DNA of 10,551 nt, taken from assembly GCA_000434295.1 (NCBI GenBank), contig HF994935.1, positions 95,435-105,985 on the forward strand. The letters run 5' to 3'. Shown one piece after another: positions 1 to 6,440 of the stretch. Within the stretch, counting starts at the first letter, position 1. The number at the start of each line of letters is the position of its first letter. Below the pieces are notes generated by a model that was given only the letters and a program-made list of their open reading frames with translations, ran no database searches and had not been told where the DNA came from. The position numbers and the translations under genes were made by a program. The stretch comes from Acetobacter sp. CAG:977. GTDB lineage: Bacteria > Pseudomonadota > Alphaproteobacteria > CAAGCB01 > CAG-977.

Positions 1-1098
1 CAGCCGGCGTCCGCCCAAAAGCCGCTTTTGTATGCTTTGGCGCTGTCCAAAGGGTTAAGCGCCGCGACGAAAATCAAAGACGCGCCTTTTTCCGCCGTCG
101 TCGGCAACGGCGTGCACCGTTTCCATAATTACAGCAACGTTTATTACGGCGACGTTACGCTAAGGGAAGCTTTGGGAAATTCGTTGAATATTCCCGCGTT
201 AAAAGTGATTAATTTTACGGGCGTTTCGGACTATTTGTCTTTTTTAAAGCGGTTGGGGTTTTCGCATTTGGACAAAGACGCTCAATATTATCGGGAAGGC
301 TTGGCTTTGGGTAATGCGGAAGTTTCTTTACTGGAACTGACGCGCGCATATCTGATGTTGGCAAATATGGGCGTTTTAAAGGATGTTCGCGTATCGCCCT
401 CTCAGCCGAAGGGGGAGGAAATTCGCGTTTTGCCCGAATCCGTAGCTTCGTTGATCGGCAATATTTTATCCGATCCGAATGCAAGACGTTTGGAATTCGG
501 CGAAGACAGCATTTTGAATTTTCCGGTTCAGACGGCGGTAAAAACGGGGACTTCGACGGGGTACAGGGATGCGTGGGCGATGGGATATTCTTCGGAGTTC
601 GTCGCGGGCGTTTGGATGGGCAATCTGTCTTACCGTCCGACGGACGAAGTAACGGGGGCTTTGGGACCTGCGCTTTTGTTGCGTTCGGTTTTCGGCGAAC
701 TGAACAAGGGACGTGATACCGCACCGCTGTTTCTCAGTCCCGATTTGGAAGTTCGGCGCACGTCTGAGGGAACGACGGAGCTTTTTGCCGTTGACGTTCG
801 TGAAAAGCCGCTTCCCGACCTTCGGGAAGGATTTTTCCTTTTAACGCCGGAAGAAGGAGTTTCGTTGGCGATAGATCCTCGCGTGCCCAAAGAATTTCAA
901 CGTTATCTGTTTCGTGCGGAAGGCTGTCCGAAGGGGGCGAAGATGACGTGGATCGTTGACGGCAAAGAAGCGGGCGAAAGCGGGGAGGAAGGTTTTTACT
1001 GGCCTCTTTCCCGCGGAGAGCATACAGTGTCGGCAAAGACTTCGGCTTTGGACGGAACAGAACTTCAAACAGGGGAGCGCACGTTTTTTGTGCGGTAA
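1..1098 (+). CDS. pbpC: Penicillin-binding protein 1C, C-terminal part (5' end outside window)
   Basis: This is the transpeptidase half and tail of a class A penicillin-binding protein, an inner-membrane enzyme that cross-links peptidoglycan in the periplasm. The reading frame is open from base 1, so the N-terminal membrane anchor and glycosyltransferase domain lie upstream. All three transpeptidase motifs are visible: SAQK (the SxxK motif, catalytic serine at 10-12) followed by PLLYALAL, SLN (the SxN motif) at 181-189, and KTGTS at 541-555 followed by GYRDAW, a context typical of PbpC. After about residue 275 of the visible protein comes a small beta-type domain containing WIVDGKE and GEHTVSA, matching the PBP1c C-terminal domain (BiPBP_C) in content and position. 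The residue before the catalytic serine is Ala where PGS is more usual. In many proteobacteria pbpC follows a large alpha-2-macroglobulin gene, which would lie upstream of this window. The next gene starts 3 bases after the stop. Confidence 0.93.
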   Translation, partial: QPASAQKPLLYALALSKGLSAATKIKDAPFSAVVGNGVHRFHNYSNVYYGDVTLREALGNSLNIPALKVINFTGVSDYLSFLKRLGFSHLDKDAQYYREGLALGNAEVSLLELTRAYLMLANMGVLKDVRVSPSQPKGEEIRVLPESVASLIGNILSDPNARRLEFGEDSILNFPVQTAVKTGTSTGYRDAWAMGYSSEFVAGVWMGNLSYRPTDEVTGALGPALLLRSVFGELNKGRDTAPLFLSPDLEVRRTSEGTTELFAVDVREKPLPDLREGFFLLTPEEGVSLAIDPRVPKEFQRYLFRAEGCPKGAKMTWIVDGKEAGESGEEGFYWPLSRGEHTVSAKTSALDGTELQTGERTFFVR

Positions 1099-1101
1099 AA
1101 G

Positions 1102-2376
1102 ATGGTTTATGAAATGCAAAAAAAGCCGGAATTATTGCTGCCGGCGGGGTCGTTGGACGCTTTGGAAACGGCTTTTTTGTACGGAGCCGATGCCGTTTAT
1201 GCGGGATTGCCGTCTTTGTCGTTGCGCGCTCATGACGGTTTTAGCGACGAAACGCTTTTACGGGGAATAGAAACGGCGCATCGCGCGGGCAAAAAGATTT
1301 ATTTGGCGTTGAACCTGTTTTCCAGAAACGAGGATGCCGAAAATTTTGAACGTTTTGCGGAACGGATCGGAGCTTTTGCGCCCGACGGTCTGATCGTTTC
1401 GGATCCGGGCGTTTTCGTGTACATGAAAAAACACCTGCCGACGATACCGTTGCATGTTTCGACGCAAGCCAACGTCGGTTCATGGATGACGGCGGAATTT
1501 TGGAAAGATTTGGGGGCGTCGATGTGCGTTTTGTCGCGAGAAACGCCTTTTTCGGACATTTGCGAAATCAAGCGCCGTTGCAAGGGATTAAAGATAGAGA
1601 TGTTCATTCACGGCGCGATGTGCATGAGCTATTCGGGGCGTTGCCTGTTATCGGCGTATATGGCGGGACGCAGCGCCAACCGCGGGCGTTGTGCTCATGC
1701 CTGTCGTTGGGAATATAACGTTTATTTGGAAGAAAAGGAACGTCCCGGAGAACTTATGCCGCTTTACGAGGATGAACGCGGTACGTATATCATGAATTCA
1801 AAAGACCTGTGTTTAATGCCGAAACTGGATCGGATTTTGGCGGCGGGGATTGATTGTTTGAAAGTCGAAGGACGTAACAAGACGCCGTATTATGTCGCCG
1901 TTACCGCGCGGGCATACCGCAAGGCGATTGACGATTGGTTTGAAAATCCGCAAAGCTGGACGCCCGCTCCGTATATGGCAGAGCTTGAGGCTTTGCAGAA
2001 CAGGGGGTATACGTTAGGCTTTTTTGACGGCGTCACGGGTCCCGAACAACAAAATTACGACAGCACGCAAAGCACGGCGTCATGGCGCAATGCCGGCGTT
2101 ATTCGCGAACGCACGGAACGGGGATTTGTTTTTACGATTTATCAAAAGCTTTGCGCGGGTGACGTTTTAACATTTTTATGTCCCGACGCGATGAAAACGT
2201 TGCAAGTCAGCCTGCCGTATCTGACGGATGCTTTTACGGGGCGTTGCGTGGAAACGATTTCTCCGGGCAAAGCGGGGCAGGCGGTTATTTTGTCTTATGA
2301 TTTTTTCAAAGAAAGCGATGCGGCATCTTTGCCCGTCAGGACGGTGGCGCGTATTCCGGCACGTGAAAATAAATGA
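1102..2376 (+). CDS. trhP: U32-family tRNA U34 hydroxylase TrhP (YegQ-like)
   Basis: Cytoplasmic protein of peptidase family U32, closest in my reading to E. coli YegQ/TrhP. TrhP makes 5-hydroxyuridine at tRNA position 34 using prephenate and is not thought to be a working protease. The N-terminus KPELLLPAGSLDAL, the stretch YGADAVYAG, the U32 signature around residues 166-202 (FIHGAMCMSYSGRC through ACRWEYNV) and GTYIMNSKDL at 228-236 all match TrhP. Cys174, Cys181, Cys197 and Cys201 are the likely iron-sulfur ligands by family analogy; Cys237 is an additional nearby cysteine. Residues from about 330 form the small C-terminal U32 barrel domain. At 424 residues it is slightly shorter than YegQ (about 450), mainly through a shorter segment after Cys201. 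No good ribosome binding site precedes the ATG, and with only 3 bases after the pbpC stop, translational coupling is likely. An in-frame ATG at 1114 is a possible alternative start. Confidence 0.88.
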   Translation: MVYEMQKKPELLLPAGSLDALETAFLYGADAVYAGLPSLSLRAHDGFSDETLLRGIETAHRAGKKIYLALNLFSRNEDAENFERFAERIGAFAPDGLIVSDPGVFVYMKKHLPTIPLHVSTQANVGSWMTAEFWKDLGASMCVLSRETPFSDICEIKRRCKGLKIEMFIHGAMCMSYSGRCLLSAYMAGRSANRGRCAHACRWEYNVYLEEKERPGELMPLYEDERGTYIMNSKDLCLMPKLDRILAAGIDCLKVEGRNKTPYYVAVTARAYRKAIDDWFENPQSWTPAPYMAELEALQNRGYTLGFFDGVTGPEQQNYDSTQSTASWRNAGVIRERTERGFVFTIYQKLCAGDVLTFLCPDAMKTLQVSLPYLTDAFTGRCVETISPGKAGQAVILSYDFFKESDAASLPVRTVARIPARENK

Positions 2377-2378
2377 AA

Positions 2379-2423
2379 ACGTTGTTTTGATTTCGGATTG
2401 TTTCTGTTAGGATGAAACAACGT
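2379..2423. repeat. Perfect 9-bp inverted repeat between trhP and the lipoprotein gene
   Basis: ACGTTGTTT at 2379-2387 is the exact reverse complement of AAACAACGT at 2415-2423, with 27 bases between. It starts two bases after the trhP stop codon and brackets the possible promoter. There is no U-tract after the second arm, so it does not read as an intrinsic terminator. It could be an operator-like site, an mRNA stem or chance. Confidence 0.4.
2387..2413 (+). promoter_or_regulatory. Possible sigma-70-type promoter for the lipoprotein-ATPase pair
   Basis: A TTGATT box (2387-2392) is followed after 15 bases by TAGGAT (2408-2413), with TG two bases upstream of the latter, giving an extended -10 arrangement. 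The spacing is shorter than the usual 17, and the -10 matches only four of six consensus positions. This 71-base gap is the only one in the first half of the window large enough to hold a promoter. The call is an inference from motif and position. Confidence 0.3.
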
Positions 2424-2436
2424 CTGTATCAAAATT

Positions 2437-2441
2437 AAGGA
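2437..2441 (+). promoter_or_regulatory. Ribosome binding site for the 2448 lipoprotein gene
   Basis: AAGGA lies 6 bases upstream of the ATG at 2448. It supports that start and a free-standing translation signal, unlike the coupled trhP start. Confidence 0.65.
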
Positions 2442-2447
2442 TGAGCG

Positions 2448-3155
2448 ATGAAAACAATTTTGAAAGTGTTGCCTTTGATATTTTTGGCGTCATCGTGTGC
2501 GCATGTTTCCGGCGGTTCGGGGTCGTCGGCTGACGAACAACGCCCTTTGCCCGAACGTGTTCAGGAAATGGTCGTGGCGGTACAATCCGACGCGATCGAG
2601 GCGCTTCCCGCCGAAATAGCGGGCTTTACGTCGTCGGAACCCGTTGCGGATCGTGAAAAGAACCAGCGCGGGGCAGGCTTTACGCGCGTTTACATGCTGG
2701 ATGATGCGGTTGTTACGGTGTTTTTATACAACAATCAGGAATTCGGAGCGAAAGACGAAATTACGCCTTTGACGGAATCTCTGATGGACAAACACTTAAG
2801 CGAATTTCAGGCGATGCAGGATTCGGGATTGTTCCAAGACGTCAAAATCGGCAATAAAAAGACGCGGGAATTCAAATGGCACAGCGTTCCCTATGCCGTT
2901 ACGGAAGCCGAAATCACGTATAAACAAAAAGATGAACCCAAGACGTCTTTTTTGGTTCTGGGCGGCAATTCGGATCTGATGTCGTTTGTGCGCATACGCT
3001 TTACCTATCCCAAAACGATGCAAAGGAAAGTTTCGGGTAAAAAGAACGTCTTTACGCGCACGATCATGTCGTCTTTGCATGATTTTGCCCAATCGTTAAA
3101 ACCCAAAGCAAAACCCGAAACGCCGGAAACGGGCGAAGGCGCGGTTGCGCAATAA
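2448..3155 (+). CDS. Predicted lipoprotein of unknown function (235 aa)
   Basis: I do not recognise this protein's family. It starts with a lipoprotein signal peptide: Lys at positions 2 and 6, a hydrophobic run of residues 7-14, then LASSC with the likely lipidated cysteine at 17. The lipobox is slightly irregular because Leu is at -4 rather than -3. Residue +2 is Ala, which would send it to the outer membrane under the usual Lol sorting rule. A Ser/Gly/Glu-rich linker follows. The folded part runs from about residue 45 to 215 and begins with LPAEIAGF, then alternating short hydrophobic stretches (VYMLDDAVVTVFLY, TSFLVLGG, FVRIRFTYP) that suggest a beta-rich periplasmic domain. The last 20 residues are Lys/Pro/Glu-rich and probably disordered. 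It is followed 22 bases later by the P-type ATPase gene with no terminator between, so the two are probably co-transcribed; any functional link is unproven. Confidence 0.8.
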   Translation: MKTILKVLPLIFLASSCAHVSGGSGSSADEQRPLPERVQEMVVAVQSDAIEALPAEIAGFTSSEPVADREKNQRGAGFTRVYMLDDAVVTVFLYNNQEFGAKDEITPLTESLMDKHLSEFQAMQDSGLFQDVKIGNKKTREFKWHSVPYAVTEAEITYKQKDEPKTSFLVLGGNSDLMSFVRIRFTYPKTMQRKVSGKKNVFTRTIMSSLHDFAQSLKPKAKPETPETGEGAVAQ

Positions 3156-3177
3156 GCATAATAACATTACAGAATAA

Positions 3178-5913
3178 ATGAAGGAACACCCCGATATGGA
3201 ACAGATGAGAGGCCATGCGTGGCATCATATGCCGGAACGCGAAGTCATTGAAGTTTTGAAGACGAACCCCGATACGGGGCTTTCCGCGCAGGAAGCGGCG
3301 AAGCGTCTTGAATATTTCGGTCCGAACGCTTTAAAGGTCAAAAAAGGCAAAAGCCCGTGGCTGATGTTTTTATTACAGTTTCATCAGCCTTTGATTTACA
3401 TTTTGATTGCGTCGGGCATTGTGACGTATTTCTTAAAAGAATACGTTGATTCAGGGGTTATTTTCGGCGTTGTCGTTTTAAACGCGGTCATCGGGTTTGT
3501 TCAGGAAATCAAAGCCGTGAAGGCTTTGGACGCACTGGCGCGTTCCGTCGTTACGGAAGCCAAAGTCGTGCGTGACGGTCGTTTGATAACGGTGCCTTCG
3601 GCGGAACTGACCGTCGGCGACGTCGTTTTGCTTCAATCCGGAGACAAGGTTCCCGCGGACATTCGCCTGTTGTCGGCGCGTGATCCCCGTATAGATGAAT
3701 CGGCTTTGACGGGTGAATCCGTTCCCGTTGAAAAAAAGATAGGGACTTTGCCGTTTGACATCTTGTTGGCGGACAGGACGAACATGGCTTATACGTCGAC
3801 GCTGGTTACTTACGGGCAAAGCCGCGGTATCGTGACGGCGGTCGGCGGAGATACGGAAATCGGCAAGATTTCGGAACTGATGACGGAAGCCGAAGATTTG
3901 GATACGCCGCTTACCCAAAAGATTGAAAAGTTCAGCACGATGTTGCTGTACATGATTTTGGGGTTGGCGGTTGTTACGTTTTTTGCGGGTACGATTCACG
4001 ATTGGCCGTACGGAAAATCGTTTGTGGCGGCGGTTGCTTTGGCGGTGGCTGCGATTCCCGAAGGCTTGCCCGCGGCATTTACGATTATTCTGGCGATCGG
4101 CGTTTCGCGAATGGTCAAACGTCGCGCCGTCGTACGCAAGCTTCCCGCCGTTGAAACGTTGGGCAGCACGACGGTTATCTGTTCCGACAAGACGGGAACG
4201 CTGACCGAAAACCAAATGACGGTTCAGAAAATCTACGTCGGCGGTCGGGAATTTTCCGTGACGGGAGCCGGCTATGAACCCGTCGGAGAGATTTTTGACG
4301 ACAAAGGGGAAAAGGTCGAAACGTCCGACGGCATTTTCGAATGTTTGCGGGCAGGGTTGCTTTGCAATGATTCCAGCTTGGAACAAAAAGACGGGCGTTG
4401 GATGATTAACGGCGACCCGACGGAAGGCGGGCTGGTTGTTTCCGCGCGCAAGTTCGGTTTGATCGAAGCGGAAGAAAACACGTCGTATCCTCGTATTTCT
4501 CTGATACCGTTTGAATCGGAATACCAGTACATGGCGACGTTGCACAATCATGACGGTCGCAAGGTTGCTTATCTGAAGGGCGCGGCGGAAGTCATTTTGG
4601 GACGTTGCCACAGAGCATTGGACGTTGACGGCAACGTTACCGATTTGGACGAGAACGCGGTTATGGAAGAAGTTTCCCGTCTGGCGTCGCAAGGGATGCG
4701 CGTTTTGGCGTTTGCGCAAAAAGAAATGGCGGCGGAGGCCGCAGACATCAATCATGAAGATGCGAAAGAAGGCTTGGTCTTTTTGGGATTGCAGGCGATG
4801 ATTGATCCTCCGCGTGCGGAAGCGACGGCGGCTGTGGCGGCTTGTTTGTCGGCGGGGGTTCGCGTCAAAATGATTACGGGCGACCACGCTTTGACGGCTG
4901 CGGCGATTGCGCGCCGGATGAATTTGGACGGCAAAGGCAAAGACGCCGAATTGCCCGAAGTTTTGACCGGCAAGGATATTGCAAGCCATTCGGATGATGA
5001 AATGAAGGAAATAGCTCAGAACGTATCGGTTTTCGCGCGTGTTTCCCCCGAACAGAAGCTGAAACTGGTCAAAGCGTTGCAGTCAGAAGGCGAAATCGTT
5101 GCGATGACGGGGGACGGCGTGAACGACGCTCCCGCATTAAAACAGTCGAACATCGGCGTTGCGATGGGCAAAGTCGGAACGGACGTTGCCAAAGATGCGG
5201 CGGATATTATTTTGATGGACGACAATTTTGCCACGATTGAAGCCGCCGTCGAAGAAGGACGGTGCGTTTTTGACAACCTGATGAAGTTCATCATATGGAC
5301 TTTGCCGGTTTCTTTGGGTGAATCTTTGGTTTTGCTGGCGGCGATTTTCGCGGGGACGGAAATTCCCGTTTCTCCGTTGCAGATTTTGTGGATCAATCTG
5401 GCGCAGACGGTATGTCTGGGCTTTGCGTTCGCGGTAGAGAACAAAGAACCGAACATTATGGTTCGTCCGCCAAGGAAACCGTCGGCTCCCATTGTGCCGC
5501 GCGCTTTTGTGTACCGCATTATTTTGGTTTCCGCGATTATGATGGCGGCGTGTTTCTATATGTTTGACCGCTCTTTAAAAGGCGGAGAAAGCATGGCTGT
5601 GGCGCAAACGACGGTCGTCAACGTGATTGTGTTTATCCAGATCTTTTATATGTTCAACTGTCGTTCGTTGCTTAATTCGTTTTGGACGATGGGGCTGTTC
5701 ACGAACAAAGTGTTCTGGATCGGCATTGTTTCGATGATTTTGTTACAGCTTGCGTTTACGTACACGCACATTTTCAACGTCATGTTCAAAACGGCGGGAT
5801 TGCCGTTGGATCGTTGGCCGCAGATCGTACTGGTCGGCTTTGCGGCCAGCGTTATCATCGGGCTTTACAAGCGGTTCTTTGAAGCGAAAGTGGAAAAGGA
5901 TTCGTTTTTGTAA
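3178..5913 (+). CDS. Cation-transporting P-type ATPase (P2-like)
   Basis: Inner-membrane ATP-driven cation pump of the P-type ATPase superfamily; about 905-911 residues is normal for P2-type pumps. In order, numbered from the 3178 start: N-terminal cation-ATPase domain (about 15-85), membrane segments M1-M2 (about 68-110), actuator-domain TGES (178-181), M3-M4 with PEGLP (Glu295), phosphorylation site DKTGT (Asp337), nucleotide-binding KGAAE (467-471), TGD (567-569), the hinge motif TGDGVND (644-650), then M5-M10 to about residue 900. M5 carries SLGE (Glu715) and M6 carries NLAQT (Asn740, Gln743, Thr744). Compared with SERCA, Glu309, Glu771 and Asn796 have counterparts, but Asp800 falls on Thr744. 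This makes a Ca2+ pump assignment unsafe, and the ion is undetermined. The outermost ATG is given as start, but a ribosome binding site suggests the ATG at 3196 (six residues shorter) may be used. The gene ends at a strong terminator. Confidence 0.93.
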   Translation: MKEHPDMEQMRGHAWHHMPEREVIEVLKTNPDTGLSAQEAAKRLEYFGPNALKVKKGKSPWLMFLLQFHQPLIYILIASGIVTYFLKEYVDSGVIFGVVVLNAVIGFVQEIKAVKALDALARSVVTEAKVVRDGRLITVPSAELTVGDVVLLQSGDKVPADIRLLSARDPRIDESALTGESVPVEKKIGTLPFDILLADRTNMAYTSTLVTYGQSRGIVTAVGGDTEIGKISELMTEAEDLDTPLTQKIEKFSTMLLYMILGLAVVTFFAGTIHDWPYGKSFVAAVALAVAAIPEGLPAAFTIILAIGVSRMVKRRAVVRKLPAVETLGSTTVICSDKTGTLTENQMTVQKIYVGGREFSVTGAGYEPVGEIFDDKGEKVETSDGIFECLRAGLLCNDSSLEQKDGRWMINGDPTEGGLVVSARKFGLIEAEENTSYPRISLIPFESEYQYMATLHNHDGRKVAYLKGAAEVILGRCHRALDVDGNVTDLDENAVMEEVSRLASQGMRVLAFAQKEMAAEAADINHEDAKEGLVFLGLQAMIDPPRAEATAAVAACLSAGVRVKMITGDHALTAAAIARRMNLDGKGKDAELPEVLTGKDIASHSDDEMKEIAQNVSVFARVSPEQKLKLVKALQSEGEIVAMTGDGVNDAPALKQSNIGVAMGKVGTDVAKDAADIILMDDNFATIEAAVEEGRCVFDNLMKFIIWTLPVSLGESLVLLAAIFAGTEIPVSPLQILWINLAQTVCLGFAFAVENKEPNIMVRPPRKPSAPIVPRAFVYRIILVSAIMMAACFYMFDRSLKGGESMAVAQTTVVNVIVFIQIFYMFNCRSLLNSFWTMGLFTNKVFWIGIVSMILLQLAFTYTHIFNVMFKTAGLPLDRWPQIVLVGFAASVIIGLYKRFFEAKVEKDSFL
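3181..3185 (+). promoter_or_regulatory. Ribosome binding site favouring the ATPase start at 3196
   Basis: AAGGA sits 10 bases before the in-frame ATG at 3196, whereas no purine-rich site precedes the ATG at 3178. The spacing is rather long, so the start choice stays open; both give the same ATPase domains. Confidence 0.4.
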
Positions 5914-5926
5914 GTTGCAAAAAAGC

Positions 5927-5956
5927 AAAAAACGGACGGTTGTCCGTCCGTTTTTT
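5927..5956 (+). terminator. Intrinsic terminator after the P-type ATPase gene
   Basis: CGGACGG (5933-5939) pairs with CCGTCCG (5944-5950) around a TTGT loop. The stem is flanked by AAAAAA and TTTTTT, which extend it to 13 perfect pairs and supply the U-tract. It lies 13 bases after the ATPase stop. Because the A-tract is symmetrical, it could also act on the opposite strand, although no gene converges on it here. Confidence 0.9.
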
Positions 5957-5972
5957 GATCTAAAGGATTAAA

Positions 5973-5979
5973 GAGGGAG
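5973..5979 (+). promoter_or_regulatory. Ribosome binding site for the 5982 lipoprotein gene
   Basis: GAGGGAG just upstream of the ATG at 5982; if GAGG (5973-5976) is the pairing core, the spacing is 5 bases. It supports the chosen start. Confidence 0.55.
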
Positions 5980-5981
5980 CA

Positions 5982-6428
5982 ATGTTGAAAAAGGGCTTTT
6001 TAACCGGTCTTTTATTTTTGTTTTTGTTCGGCTGCGCTTCCGTCAGGGATTACCAAAATCATAAAGCCGTGTCGGCGGCTTTGGAACGCATGAATCAAGC
6101 ATACCGCGCCAAAGATGTTGACGCGTTCATGCAGGTTGTCAGCCCGTCTTATACGGGAAAGCGGGACAAGCTGAAGCTGGCGGTTGAAAACGATTTTGCG
6201 GGTTTGGTCAGTGTGACTTACGTAACGACGCCGTTGGAAGTAACCGAAAACGAAGAAATCGGGAAAATATCGGCGTATGTTTTGTTTTCGCGGTATGCCG
6301 ATTCCGCGCGTTTCGGACACTATAACGAAAACGGCGAAGTTTTGTTAAAATTCAAATACGAAGAAGACGGCTCGTTAAAGCTGACGGAAATGCCGTCTCC
6401 GCCTTTGTACGGCATGATTATTCCGTAA
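5982..6428 (+). CDS. Small predicted lipoprotein with NTF2/SnoaL-like domain
   Basis: A 148-residue protein with a lipoprotein signal: MLKK, a very hydrophobic run (residues 6-16) and FGC with the likely lipidated Cys18; Phe at -2 is unusual, and Ala at +2 predicts the outer membrane. The mature part starts with a helix and the phrase ALERMNQAYRAKDVDAFM, closely resembling the first helices of NTF2/SnoaL-like proteins, in which a helix pair precedes a cone-shaped beta sheet. Later strands such as VSVTYVTTPLEV, GKISAYVLFSRYA and GEVLLKFKYEEDG fit that fold. NTF2-like domains bind small molecules or partners, and no catalytic residues can be assigned here. It leads the group that continues with aconitase B 12 bases downstream, whose ribosome binding site overlaps this gene's stop codon, so the two are probably co-transcribed. 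Why a surface lipoprotein should head a TCA-cycle operon is not explained by the sequence. The fold call is an inference from pattern, not a database match. Confidence 0.8.
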   Translation: MLKKGFLTGLLFLFLFGCASVRDYQNHKAVSAALERMNQAYRAKDVDAFMQVVSPSYTGKRDKLKLAVENDFAGLVSVTYVTTPLEVTENEEIGKISAYVLFSRYADSARFGHYNENGEVLLKFKYEEDGSLKLTEMPSPPLYGMIIP

Positions 6429-6433
6429 AGGAG
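6428..6433 (+). promoter_or_regulatory. Strong ribosome binding site for acnB
   Basis: AAGGAG begins on the last base of the upstream lipoprotein's TAA stop and lies 7 bases before the acnB ATG at 6441, a near-ideal distance. The overlap suggests coupled translation and fixes the start. Confidence 0.75.
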
Positions 6434-6440
6434 CGATTTT

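Noticed and set aside
215..724. Minus-strand open frame of 169 codons inside pbpC
   Set aside because: Antisense to the transpeptidase domain, Pro/Arg/Lys-rich, with no family features and no separate ribosome binding site.
1102..2376. Annotation of the U32 gene as a collagenase-like protease
   Set aside because: The historical family name suggests a peptidase, but the TrhP-like sequence and the clustered cysteines fit an iron-sulfur tRNA hydroxylase instead.
2379..2423. Inverted repeat after trhP as an intrinsic terminator
   Set aside because: The arms are AT-rich, the loop is 27 bases and no U-tract follows the second arm.
3478..4989. Long open frame of 503 codons on the minus strand inside the ATPase gene
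   Set aside because: It is antisense to the most conserved part of the ATPase, including TGES and the DKTGT site. Its translation is low-complexity (Arg, Asn, Gln, His and Phe rich) with no recognisable motif. It reflects codon bias of the sense gene.
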